A stretch of 64,000 bases of DNA from Rivularia sp. MS3 (GTDB lineage: Bacteria > Cyanobacteriota > Cyanobacteriia > Cyanobacteriales > Nostocaceae), in contig JAHCMI010000002.1 in NCBI GenBank assembly GCA_019192545.1, positions 186,001 through 250,000 on the forward strand, written 5' to 3'. Shown here piece after piece: positions 26,421-35,820 of the stretch (positions are counted from its first letter, which is position 1; each line of letters opens with the position of its first letter). A program made the position numbers and the translations under genes. The notes beneath the pieces are model-generated. The model was not told the DNA's origin. It searched no databases and saw only the letters and a program-made list of their open reading frames with translations.

Positions 26421-26569
26421 AAGGTATTAATATTTATTTATGAAAAAATGTTGATTAAATCTAAAAAAACGAGGAGTTAAACGCAAAATAAAACAGATAA
26501 ATTATTTAATTAATTAGTTAGTTAGTTATATAGTTAAAAATTTCCTTAATTCTTATTACTTGTTACTTA

Positions 26570-27889
26570 TTACTCTCCACTCCCTTGACTAACCAATTGA
26601 CCGGGAACTAATCTTTGAACACCATCAACAATAATTGTGTCCCCCGCTTGAATTGTTCCTCTAACTAAAACTCGTTTCCCATTGGTTTCTAATACTTCTA
26701 TTAATCTTCGTTCAACTTCCGAATTACCATCTTTTTTCTCAACAACTGCATAACAAGACCACAAACCACCTTCACCTTTTACTAATGCTGTAATCGGTAA
26801 CCAATAACCTTCCGTAGCGACATTTTGAATAAATTTGAAGCGAGCAATTTCTCTAGGTGAAACTCTAGCTGTCGATGGTAACCGTAAAATAACTGTTCTT
26901 GTTCGAGTCGCGGCATCAACTTCCGGTAAAATCGACTTGACTCTAGCCGAATAAGTTTTTCCCCCAATTTCTAATTCTTTCTGACTTCCAGGTATTAATT
27001 TCCTCGCGACATTAATCGGAACCCCAATTTTTACTTCCCGATTACTGTTTTCAACTAAACGTACTATCGATTTACCCATTTCGACTACTGTACCCTCATC
27101 AACAGAACGAACTCCAACTGTCCCAGAAAATGGAGCTTTCAAAATACTTTTAGCGATAGTAATATCTAAATTGGTAATTTCTGCCGATAATTGCTCAACC
27201 GCTGCTTTTTGTGCTGCTTTTTGTTCGTATCGAGTCCCATTAAGCAATTCTTCCAAACTACTCCGAGCATTATTCAAACGCTCTGATAAAGCTTGAGAAT
27301 TGAAAGCAACTTCATCAAACTGTTCCCTCGAAATCGCTCCCTGCTCGTAAAGATATTTTCGGCGATCGCTTTTAATTTGTTCTAATTTCAATTGCTTTTC
27401 AATATCCCCGACTCTAGCTCTGGCTGCTCTTACCTGTTCGCTTCTCGCACCGTTATTCAACTCCACTAATTTTGCTTCTGCTTGTGCTTTCTGAGCAACC
27501 AAAGAACGACGCTGTGCTTGTAAATTCGCTGTATCTAATTTCGCTAATACCGCTCCCTTAATAACCCTGTCTCCCTCATCCACCGAGATTTCGATTAACT
27601 TACCACCACGTTCAAAACCAACCTCGCTAGTGCGGTTAGCTACTACTTCCCCGGTATAGCTTTGGGTTGTCTGATAATTTCGAGCTAATTCAATTTCGGT
27701 CGTTTTAACTGTAAGTGGTGTCGCTTTTGTAGTAGCTCGAACTGGAGAATTATTCGTTTCAATTCCAGTAAATTTACCAATTCCTACACCAGCAACTAAG
27801 ATAAGCAAACTAGCCGAAATTAGCTGTAATCTTGTGGATAGAGATGATTTTACCCGTGCCGAAACTTCCGGAATAGACTGCTGATCCAT
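26570..27889 (-). CDS. RND efflux periplasmic adaptor (membrane fusion protein)
   Basis: A 439-residue HlyD/AcrA-type adaptor. Residues ~22-42 are a hydrophobic signal/anchor (LISASLLILVAGVGIGKF). The barrel-sandwich half motif GKLIEISVDEGDRVIKGAVLAKLD (about 92-115) is followed by a long coiled-coil hairpin (QAQRRSLVAQKAQAEAKLVE to LNGTRYEQKAAQKAAVEQLSAE) and the second lipoyl half SILKAPFSGTVGVRSVDEGTVV. It links the RND permease to an outer-membrane channel. It starts 163 bases from a divergent PadR gene, and its promoter region contains the palindrome at 27934-27955. Confidence 0.92.
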   Translation of the reverse strand: MDQQSIPEVSARVKSSLSTRLQLISASLLILVAGVGIGKFTGIETNNSPVRATTKATPLTVKTTEIELARNYQTTQSYTGEVVANRTSEVGFERGGKLIEISVDEGDRVIKGAVLAKLDTANLQAQRRSLVAQKAQAEAKLVELNNGARSEQVRAARARVGDIEKQLKLEQIKSDRRKYLYEQGAISREQFDEVAFNSQALSERLNNARSSLEELLNGTRYEQKAAQKAAVEQLSAEITNLDITIAKSILKAPFSGTVGVRSVDEGTVVEMGKSIVRLVENSNREVKIGVPINVARKLIPGSQKELEIGGKTYSARVKSILPEVDAATRTRTVILRLPSTARVSPREIARFKFIQNVATEGYWLPITALVKGEGGLWSCYAVVEKKDGNSEVERRLIEVLETNGKRVLVRGTIQAGDTIIVDGVQRLVPGQLVSQGSGE

Positions 27890-27933
27890 GATTTCATCGC
27901 AGAGAAAGATGATTAATTAAATGCAAATCTTGC

Positions 27934-27955
27934 ATATACAACAAATTGTGTATAT
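27934..27955. promoter_or_regulatory. Candidate PadR operator between efflux genes and padR
   Basis: ATATACA (27934-27940) and TGTATAT (27949-27955) are exact inverted repeats separated by 8 bases; the inner bases ACA/TTG extend partial symmetry. It is centred 45-60 bases upstream of the adaptor start codon and about 110 bases from the padR start. PadR proteins bind palindromes with 8-base spacing, so this is the natural operator candidate. Confidence 0.5.
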
Positions 27956-28017
27956 AGTTATAGTATATAAAACAAGTTTAGTATGTCAAGATGAAATGAA
28001 ATAAACCTAGTACTTCC

Positions 28018-28052
28018 GATTGTTCACTGTTCACTGTTCACTGCTCACTGAA
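28018..28052. repeat. STRR in front of padR
   Basis: Five tandem heptamers of type TTCACTG lie directly upstream of the padR ATG and remain in frame, so the gene may be wrongly extended upstream by automatic callers. Confidence 0.75.
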
Positions 28053-28598
28053 ATGTCACTAGCACACACAATCCTCGCAACACTAGGTTCCGAATCTTAT
28101 AGTGGTTATGATTTATGGAAAAAATTTTCTCAAACCAGTAAATATTATTGGCAAGCAACCCAACAACAAATATATAGAGAACTAGGGAAATTAGAAAAAG
28201 AAGGTGCAATAATATCAGAATTAATACCTCAAGAAGGTCGTCCCAATAAAAAGCTTTACCAAGTTACAGATAAAGGAATAGAAAAACTGAAAACTTGGTT
28301 ATTAGAACCAGCCGAACCAATGTCAATTCGTGAAGAGTTGCTGGTAAAAGTAATTGCGTCTAGATTAGTTTCAAAATCAGTTATTTTGCAAGAAATTGAA
28401 CGACATCGACAAATTCACTTGCAAAAGTTGTCCGAATATAAAGAAATTGAGCAACGAGAATTTTCAGATATTTCTCAACTGTCTTACGATAAAAAATGTC
28501 TTTATGTTACCTTACGCTGCGGTATTCGTTATGAAACTTATCGAATTGAGTGGTGTGAAGAAGCTATTTCATTATTGAGTGAAGAAGCTGATAAATGA
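28053..28598 (+). CDS. PadR family transcriptional regulator
   Basis: A 181-residue regulator. The winged helix covers residues 1-~85: SLAHTILATLGSESYSGYDLWKKF, then YWQATQQQIYRELGKLEKEGAI and the wing QEGRPNKKLYQVTDKGIEKL. The C-terminal half (VIASRLVSKSVILQEIERH...) is the coiled dimerisation helix of the PadR-s2 group. It is divergent from the RND adaptor-permease operon, so it most likely represses efflux until a ligand binds. The start at 28053 gives the usual family beginning; upstream in-frame codons are STRR heptamers. Confidence 0.88.
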   Translation: MSLAHTILATLGSESYSGYDLWKKFSQTSKYYWQATQQQIYRELGKLEKEGAIISELIPQEGRPNKKLYQVTDKGIEKLKTWLLEPAEPMSIREELLVKVIASRLVSKSVILQEIERHRQIHLQKLSEYKEIEQREFSDISQLSYDKKCLYVTLRCGIRYETYRIEWCEEAISLLSEEADK

Positions 28599-28651
28599 AA
28601 AAATAAGTTATTCGCGAGTACAATTTATATAAATATTAGTACAAAATAACA

Positions 28652-28972
28652 ATGACTAAAGCCACAAATACTGGGTATAAATATATTGAATTTGATGAAC
28701 AGAATGTACCTTTCATCATTGGAACTAGGATGAAAGTAGTTGAAATTATTACATCCGTTTACGCTTATGGTTGGAGTGCTGAAGAACTGCATTTTCAGTA
28801 CCCACATTTAACAATGAGTCAAATTCATTCAGCATTAGCTTATTACTGGGATAATAAAGAAGAGATTGATGCTGATATGCAAAAACGTTTAGAAAATGTA
28901 GAGAATTTACGTCAACAAGCTGGTGAATCCGCGATTGCTAAAAGGTTAAGAACTCAAGGGCTAATAAAATGA
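28652..28972 (+). CDS. DUF433 antitoxin-like protein
   Basis: A 106-residue protein of the DUF433 (VapB45-like) group, with a winged helix-turn-helix: YIEFDEQNVPFIIGTRMKVVEIITSVYAYGWSAEELHFQYPHLTMSQIHSALAYYWDN is its full core (given here by description: residues ~10-66), and a charged C-terminal tail. DUF433 genes are normally followed by a DUF5615 PIN-like toxin gene, and here the stop codon overlaps the start of just such a gene, which is however truncated. The protein may therefore have lost its partner, or act in trans on another toxin. Confidence 0.82.
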   Translation: MTKATNTGYKYIEFDEQNVPFIIGTRMKVVEIITSVYAYGWSAEELHFQYPHLTMSQIHSALAYYWDNKEEIDADMQKRLENVENLRQQAGESAIAKRLRTQGLIK

Positions 28973-29127
28973 GCATAGCTCTTTATATTGATGAAAATGT
29001 TGCCCGACAGGTGACAACTGGTTTGCGTTTACGTGGTGTAGATGTTCTTACCGTACAAGAAGATGGACGTACAGGTTATCCAGATGAAGTATGCTTATCC
29101 TTAATATTCTTTAATGAGCATCTATAA
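28969..29127 (+). pseudogene. Truncated DUF5615 PIN-like toxin
   Basis: The ATG at 28969 overlaps the DUF433 stop. The product is only 52 residues: MSIALYIDENVARQV, GLRLRGVDVLTVQEDGRTGY and then a non-family tail CLSLIFFNEHL. DUF5615 proteins normally have about 110-120 residues; the first Asp (in LYIDENV) is present, but the remaining catalytic acidic residues, normally in the second half, are missing. The truncation occurs exactly where a minus-strand gene (29111-29680) begins to overlap, suggesting that a rearrangement joined the accessory island to the pair. The toxin is probably inactive. Confidence 0.75.
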
Positions 29128-29680
29128 AAGGCTTAACTATACTATCTTCCCAAATTTGAAACTCAATATATTTTTCAAAATCCCCTTCCCAATAGCGTTG
29201 ATAATTGAGAGATTGATCATCAACTGGCATACCATACTTTACTATAAAATTTTCAAGTTCGTGAAGAAGGAATACTTTGCCATGAAATGGTTTATCGTTG
29301 CGAGATAAAGCAACATAGCTATCGGGAAAAGTGAAGGATGTTGTTGCATGATTTAAGTCACAAAGTTGTATTTTGACTTCTTTTTGTTCTTCTATCAGAT
29401 TTTTAAACCAAATTGATTCTCCTAGTACGAAATAAAAAGGATATTTCCTAATTGGCTTTCCACCACGCTCTATAAAAAGACGGCGCAAACTATCCTCTAT
29501 TTGTTTTCTTGTGTGGATATAATTATTTCCGTATTTTCGATGATATTTATCATCTTTCTTATGCCGAGTCTGCAACTTTTTAAAAATAGGGTTATTCTCA
29601 CCCATTTCGAGTTCAGAGAGAGTTAGAAATGGTTGTCTTTCTGCTAAATAATAATGTGTGATAAAATCTGGGATTTTCAT
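29111..29680 (-). CDS. Conserved hypothetical protein in SMI1/MntA-HepT string
   Basis: A 189-residue protein beginning MKIPDFITHYYLAERQPFLTLSEL. It has a basic middle (KLQTRHKKDDKYHRKY), a segment PIRKYPFYFVLGESIWFKNL and a final acidic stretch FEKYIEFQIWEDSIV. I recognise similar unannotated bacterial proteins with the HYYRA..PF.SLS.L head but no function. There is no signal peptide or membrane segment. It is the last of five genes in the same direction with gaps of at most 33 bases (29111-32199), and its 3' end overlaps the truncated PIN-like toxin gene by 17 bases. Confidence 0.7.
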   Translation of the reverse strand: MKIPDFITHYYLAERQPFLTLSELEMGENNPIFKKLQTRHKKDDKYHRKYGNNYIHTRKQIEDSLRRLFIERGGKPIRKYPFYFVLGESIWFKNLIEEQKEVKIQLCDLNHATTSFTFPDSYVALSRNDKPFHGKVFLLHELENFIVKYGMPVDDQSLNYQRYWEGDFEKYIEFQIWEDSIVKPFIDAH

Positions 29681-29713
29681 AATTAAGCTTTACATTGAAT
29701 AAAATATAGAAAT

Positions 29714-30283
29714 TCACCATCCACCCCAAAAATTTCTAGTTTCTGGATTATATTTCTTACGTATAAATTCTTGTTTGGAATAACTGCTAGTTAAATATCC
29801 CTCGTCGTCAAAATAAAAAGCACCAGTTTCATAACATTCTGCTATCGTCAACATCATATTAGTAAGACTTGAAAACAGTACTTGCTCACCTTCTCCTCCA
29901 CCAAGATAAATTCTCAAAATTAAAGCTAAATCTTCAGATTGACAAGAAATAATAAAATAATCTCGTGAATCTAAATAAAAAATCGGAAACCAATGTAATT
30001 TCCAATTCAACTCTTCGTATTCTTTAATTGCTGATTCTAGAGATAAAAAAGCATAACCGCTAAAGAATCTTGAAAAATCTTCCTCCCCTTCATAAGTCCC
30101 ATTTCTCCACTGATAAAGTTCGTAAATTTCCTCTGGTAACTTAAAAGGTAAATCCGCAACTCTCCTGTCAATTTCCTCATAACTTAACCCCGGTTGCCAA
30201 ACATCTACCGAAGCGTATTTTTCCGAAGTATGATTTTTCAACCAATTGACAATTCTATTTAAAGCATCTGTTAAATCAGACAT
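29714..30283 (-). CDS. SMI1/KNR4-like protein (putative immunity protein)
   Basis: A 189-residue single-domain SMI1/KNR4 protein: ALNRIVNWLKNHTSEKYASV, QPGLSYEEIDRRVADLPFKL, EEIYELYQWRNGT, then FLSLESAIKEYEELNWKLHWFPIFYLDS and the C-terminal MMLTIAECYETGAFYF. Its first 64 codons are almost identical in DNA to the start of the gene at 30943-32199, so one was recently copied from the other. Such proteins often neutralise toxin domains of polymorphic toxins; arrays of orphan immunity genes are common. It lies 24 bases downstream of hepT in a tight gene string. Confidence 0.82.
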   Translation of the reverse strand: MSDLTDALNRIVNWLKNHTSEKYASVDVWQPGLSYEEIDRRVADLPFKLPEEIYELYQWRNGTYEGEEDFSRFFSGYAFLSLESAIKEYEELNWKLHWFPIFYLDSRDYFIISCQSEDLALILRIYLGGGEGEQVLFSSLTNMMLTIAECYETGAFYFDDEGYLTSSYSKQEFIRKKYNPETRNFWGGW

Positions 30284-30307
30284 TTGCGATAGTTTTTAAT
30301 TAATAAC

Positions 30308-30655
30308 TCAACAATTTTCTTCTTCTATTAACTCTTCCAATTGCATTAATAATTCAGGGAGGTTATTTTCAATCGTATTCCAAACAATTCTTTGATTCAC
30401 TTGAAAATATTCATGAGCCATTACATTCCTCATGTCCGCAACAATGCGCCAAGGGATGTTAGGATAACGCAATTGAATTTCGGGAGGAATATTTATTGCT
30501 GCTTCTCCTATAATTAGAAAGTCGTAGAAAACAGCTTTTGCAATTGTTTCGTTATTTTCAAAATCAGTAAATGTTAAATCAGCAACACGATTCTGAATAG
30601 AATTAATCCCTTGTACCATATCCCGTATACGAAAACGCCAATCTCTAGAGGGCAC
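30308..30655 (-). CDS. hepT: HepT-like ribonuclease toxin (DUF86/HEPN)
   Basis: A 115-residue HEPN protein. The catalytic signature Arg-x4-His-x-Tyr reads RNVMAHEYF (near residue 80), and the preceding FENNETIAKAVFYDFLIIGEAAINIP and WRIVADM match HepT layout exactly. In MntA-HepT systems HepT is an RNA-degrading toxin that MntA silences by adenylylating the Tyr of that motif. Its start overlaps the mntA stop region by 11 bases, so the pair is translationally coupled. It is flanked on both sides by SMI1 genes on the same strand. Confidence 0.9.
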   Translation of the reverse strand: MPSRDWRFRIRDMVQGINSIQNRVADLTFTDFENNETIAKAVFYDFLIIGEAAINIPPEIQLRYPNIPWRIVADMRNVMAHEYFQVNQRIVWNTIENNLPELLMQLEELIEEENC

Positions 30656-30935
30656 GAATCATATCCTTAATAACAGGTTCTCTTAAATTATCTCGCAAAG
30701 TGTCCAAAGTTCCTATATCTACAGAACGTCCTAATATATCTTGTAGATAAAGCTTTACTTTTATAAACTCAAATAATCCAACCGAACGATTAAATTCTAT
30801 AAAAAAATCGACGTCGCTATCTTCTCTCGCTTCATTTCGTGCAACTGAACCAAACAAATCTAAAGACTTTACACCCATATTTTGTAATTGTTCTCGATGC
30901 TTTTCAATAATTGCTAAAACTTCATCGCGTTTCAT
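30645..30935 (-). CDS. mntA: MntA-type nucleotidyltransferase antitoxin
   Basis: A 96-residue minimal nucleotidyltransferase. The active site GSVARNEAREDSDVDFFIEF (residues ~29-48) has the GSx10DxD arrangement in full. It adenylylates the HepT toxin and so blocks it. The head VLAIIEKHREQLQNMGVKSLDLFGS is typical. It stands 7 bases after the end of a double SMI1 gene and overlaps hepT, so it should be expressed together with both. Confidence 0.9.
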   Translation of the reverse strand: MKRDEVLAIIEKHREQLQNMGVKSLDLFGSVARNEAREDSDVDFFIEFNRSVGLFEFIKVKLYLQDILGRSVDIGTLDTLRDNLREPVIKDMIRAL

Positions 30936-30942
30936 TTAAATT

Positions 30943-32199
30943 TTACTCCCGCCAAACTCTCATCGGTATCTCTTGATATTTCTGGCGAATACATTTTACT
31001 GCTTCGTAATCAATTTCTCGATTCTTTCTTGGTAAATAATATCCAGCTTCATATAATTCGGCTTCTGCTTGAATCATTTTAGTAAGATTAGGATAGATAA
31101 TATCAGGTTCACCATCAATATCTTCCCAAAAAATATCTAGAATTGGACTAGTTTCGATTTGCTGTTGATTCAGCACTATTACCAATAACCCTTTTCCATC
31201 TAAATCTTCCATAATTGGAAACCAGCGTTTATTCCATCTTAAATTTCGCCACCTTAAATTATCATCATTCAGATATGGAAGATTAGTTCTATATCTAGAT
31301 TCTAACCACGATGTTGCATACAAATTATATATTTCTAAAGCTGCCTCTAAAGATAGAAATGTATAGTTATTAAAAAATCTTCCGTATAATTCTTCTCCCT
31401 TCCATGTACCATTGCCCCATCTATAAAGCTCGATAACTTCCGTAGGGAAACAAAGAGGTAAATCTTTAATTTTTTCTATTATTTCTTCGTAGCTTAGTCC
31501 AAATTTTAACGACTCAAAACGAGCATTATTTAAATTTTCATGTTCTTCCAAATATATTAAAATTCTATCAAAAGCATTATTTAAATTAGTCAGATTTCGA
31601 GATGAAGACATTTGATAAAAATACTTTGCTGTTGGCTTGTTGACTTGTAAATCAGCTTTTGATTCATAACTTTTAGCTATCAACAGCATCATTTCTGCAA
31701 GACTATTAAACTCCTTACAATGATAATCATATGGATTGCTATAAAATATATCGGGATATATATTTCCTTCACTATCACCTTTGACTAAGTAAAAACTGGG
31801 TTCATCAATAAATATCGAGCAAAATAAAGGGAACCACATTACATCCCAAAAATCGGATTTCTCACTATAATCTTTGCTCTCTACAAGGTAATCATCTTCT
31901 ATAAAATCTTCAAATTCTTCCAGTAATTCCTCATATTTATCCAAAGCTGCTTCTAAAGAAAGAAAAAATAAACCATTAAAAAATCGCGCTCTTTCTTCCT
32001 CACCTTCACAAGTCCCATTTCTCCACTGATAAAGTTCGTAAACTTCCTTTGGCAACTTAAAAGGTAAATCCGCAACTCTCCTGTCAATTTCCTCATAACT
32101 CAATCCCGGTTGCAAAACATCCACCGAAGCATATTTTTCCGAAGGATGATTTTTCAACCAATTGACAATTCGATTTAAAGCATGTATTAACTCTGACAT
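30943..32199 (-). CDS. Double-domain SMI1/KNR4-like protein
   Basis: A 418-residue protein made of two SMI1/KNR4 domains: domain 1 (about 1-185) with QPGLSYEEIDRRVADLPFKL and YELYQWRNGTC, and domain 2 (about 197-418) with FGLSYEEIIEKIKDLPLCF and IELYRWGNGTW. Domain 2 starts with an internal MSSSRNLTNLNNAFDRIL that looks like a former gene start, so two genes probably fused. Domain 1 is nearly identical at its N-terminus to the protein encoded at 29714-30283. It is the first gene of the minus-strand string and is followed by mntA after 7 bases. A role as immunity protein is an inference from the superfamily. Confidence 0.82.
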   Translation of the reverse strand: MSELIHALNRIVNWLKNHPSEKYASVDVLQPGLSYEEIDRRVADLPFKLPKEVYELYQWRNGTCEGEEERARFFNGLFFLSLEAALDKYEELLEEFEDFIEDDYLVESKDYSEKSDFWDVMWFPLFCSIFIDEPSFYLVKGDSEGNIYPDIFYSNPYDYHCKEFNSLAEMMLLIAKSYESKADLQVNKPTAKYFYQMSSSRNLTNLNNAFDRILIYLEEHENLNNARFESLKFGLSYEEIIEKIKDLPLCFPTEVIELYRWGNGTWKGEELYGRFFNNYTFLSLEAALEIYNLYATSWLESRYRTNLPYLNDDNLRWRNLRWNKRWFPIMEDLDGKGLLVIVLNQQQIETSPILDIFWEDIDGEPDIIYPNLTKMIQAEAELYEAGYYLPRKNREIDYEAVKCIRQKYQEIPMRVWRE

Positions 32200-32501
32200 C
32201 GCTAAAAATTATTTTTTACATACAAGCATCCGTGAAATAAGTTTAACTTAACAAATAGTACGTTTGTTCTTTAAATGCAGAAAGGAAGCAAATTGCATTT
32301 TACATGGCTTGCTTTCCAGATTTCGCTATCAGAATTCATATATTTTTCTTTCATGGTTGCAAAAACAGAAACCATTATTTACTTTATCTATAAATATGCA
32401 TTTCTAGTTAACCTCCCATCTTCACAAAACGACAGAATATTTAAAGAAAATTACTATCTATAACAGTTCTATAGCAGTTTTTAGTTGAGTCTAGTAATTT
32501 T

Positions 32502-32577
32502 TTAACCTCACCCCAACCCTCTCCTTGATAAGGAGAGGGAGAGATTTACCTTCTTGTAAAGCGAGGGTGAGGTTAAA
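32502..32577. repeat. Family A repeat
   Basis: TTAACCTCACCCCAACCCTC, hairpin CTCTCCTTGATAAGGAGAGG and outer arm GAGGGTGAGGTTAA. The ends AACCTCACC and GGTGAGGTT are inverted. It separates the accessory island from groEL. Confidence 0.8.
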
Positions 32578-32593
32578 TGCACTGCTGCTCACT

Positions 32594-32627
32594 GAAAAAA
32601 AACAGCCGCCTCCAAAAGACGACTGTT
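32594..32627 (-). terminator. Rho-independent terminator of groESL
   Basis: Read on the minus strand, AACAGTCGTC and GGCGGCTGTT pair over 10 bases (two G-U pairs) around a 7-base loop and are followed by a run of about nine T. It lies 60 bases behind the groEL stop codon. Confidence 0.85.
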
Positions 32628-32687
32628 TAGAAAAATAGGGGTTTATTCAACTAACGTAAATTAACGTTTCAGTAAGCTTGACTCGAC

Positions 32688-34328
<1,641 letters not shown>

Positions 34329-34426
34329 CTACTTGTACCTTTCGCTTACTTTCTCTAAAAAAATGTTGTTATTTATTGCCCGTTAGCTGCCGTTTTGGCA
34401 TCCAACTAACCACTAACCACTAACAA

Positions 34427-34738
34427 CTAGCTAACGATAGCTAGAATGTCCTTCTCAGAGAGTAGTACGTACTCGTCGGTACCTAACTTAATGTCGGTGC
34501 CAGCATACTTGGAGTAAAGAACTTTATCGCCAACCTTTACATCCACTGACTGACGACCACCATCGTCCTTCATTTTACCGTCGCCTACTGCCACTACTTC
34601 ACCTACTTGAGGCTTTTCTTTCGCAGTATCGGGTAAATATAAACCACCTGCGGTCTTCTCTTCTGATGGGTTAACCTTTACAAAAACACGGTCACCCAAA
34701 GGTTTTACTGTAGATACGCTTAGAGATACAGCTGCCAT
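34427..34738 (-). CDS. groES: Co-chaperonin GroES
   Basis: The complete 103-residue 10-kDa cap of the GroEL chamber. The mobile loop [19 protein letters not shown] and the core [23 protein letters not shown] and [13 protein letters not shown] are all present. It is the first gene of the groESL1 operon and starts 18 bases behind the CIRCE operator. The gap to groEL contains a short STRR stretch (CTAACCACTAACCACTAACAAC). Confidence 0.98.
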   Translation of the reverse strand: MAAVSLSVSTVKPLGDRVFVKVNPSEEKTAGGLYLPDTAKEKPQVGEVVAVGDGKMKDDGGRQSVDVKVGDKVLYSKYAGTDIKLGTDEYVLLSEKDILAIVS

Positions 34739-34755
34739 AACTTAAATTTGCCTCT

Positions 34756-34782
34756 TTAGCACTCTCGACTCCTGAGTGCTAA
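34756..34782 (-). promoter_or_regulatory. CIRCE heat-shock operator (HrcA site)
   Basis: TTAGCACTC (34756-34764) and GAGTGCTAA (34774-34782) are perfect inverted repeats with a 9-base spacer, identical to the CIRCE consensus. HrcA bound here represses groESL until heat or light stress releases it. Confidence 0.97.
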
Positions 34783-35449
34783 TTTAGCGAAGCCAGACCT
34801 GTGATGGCAATATTTTATAGAGTACGGGTTCCCGAACTAAACTTTTATATGGATTTTAATCAAGTTTATTTAAGTATAAATGCTCAATTTTGTGCGGAGT
34901 TTCGGGTTTTATGCAACTTCGTTCGTAGAGTTTGATATGGTTTGCGATTATTTGCAAAGCCAAGAAATTGTTATAGAACTGTAAAATGTTGCCCTTTTAT
35001 GCCTGATGATGCAGTCTTTCATTCGAGCCTTCAAGTACAAAAAACAACTAGCCTTCTACTCTATAAAATCCTTAATAAATTATATAGAAACTTTAGGGTT
35101 GTCAAAAAATCAACAACGTGTACTTCTATGATTTTTAGCTTTAATTTCCCTAGGCATTACTCAAATGAAGCTAGTTTAAGTTTTAGAAATACTTGAAAAA
35201 GTGACTATTTAAGCTCAAAATGGACTCTGTACTAGTGGAAAAACCGGCAACGGAACCCAATCAAAAAAAACTAACTACTTGCAGGAGCGGTTGTTTTAGA
35301 CCAATAATAGTAGCTTAACCCCCGTTTATTTGTGGTAACTATTCGCTTATTACCCAAGTAATTGAATGCGTCCTAACAGTACGGCGCGAAAAGCTTACAA
35401 AAAAGCCAAGCTATTCGAGACGAATGCAAGTTAGTTGCTTACCATAAAG
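34783..35449. other. Non-coding DNA between groES and rre1
   Basis: Contains the divergent groESL promoter region at its left end and otherwise no credible coding frame. No heptamer repeats occur, which is unusual for a gap of this size in this genome and suggests selected sequence. It runs into the structured segment at 35450-35621. Confidence 0.55.
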
Positions 35450-35621
35450 GCTTCCCTAATAAGAGATAAAATCTTAAACGAAAGGGAAGCATTCAGTTGG
35501 ATACGTAAAAGCGAAAAATTGCTAAAGGCACGGGTTGTTTTCACAAGAGGTATGTTCGCCCAATACTGCTCTTGTAACACATAAGCATATTATTATTTGA
35601 TGGAATGTTTTTAGCCCGTGC
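35450..35621 (+). ncRNA. Candidate structured RNA upstream of rre1
   Basis: Two consecutive hairpins lie in this non-coding stretch. Hairpin 1 pairs GCTTCCCT (35450-35457) with AGGGAAGC (35483-35490) and has an inner AAGAT/ATCTT helix. Hairpin 2 pairs GCACGGG (35528-35534) with CCCGTGC (35615-35621) and encloses ACAAGAG (35543-35549) with CTCTTGT (35569-35575). The segment ends with CTTTT, as in a terminator. It could be a small RNA or the leader of rre1. No known RNA family was recognised. Confidence 0.4.
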
Positions 35622-35820
35622 TTTTCAAAGCGATATATAATAGCGCATTATAAATACTATTGCTCTACGTATCCTTACTGTGGCTCTTGGAGTTGATGGT
35701 GAAATTTCAATGGAGGCGGTAATCTCCTTTGAGAGTTCCACGATTCCAGCGGCAAGGTAAGTGGGAAAAAGGGACAACATCTCAATCATCCACCAATTAG
35801 GATAACTATTCAAGACCTTG

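Noticed and set aside
32275-32463. A 62-codon + strand frame upstream of the double SMI1 gene
   Set aside because: AT-rich chance frame with no ribosome site or domain signature.
35450-35621. RNase P or 6S RNA in the region upstream of rre1
   Set aside because: The conserved core motifs of those RNAs are absent; only generic hairpins are seen.
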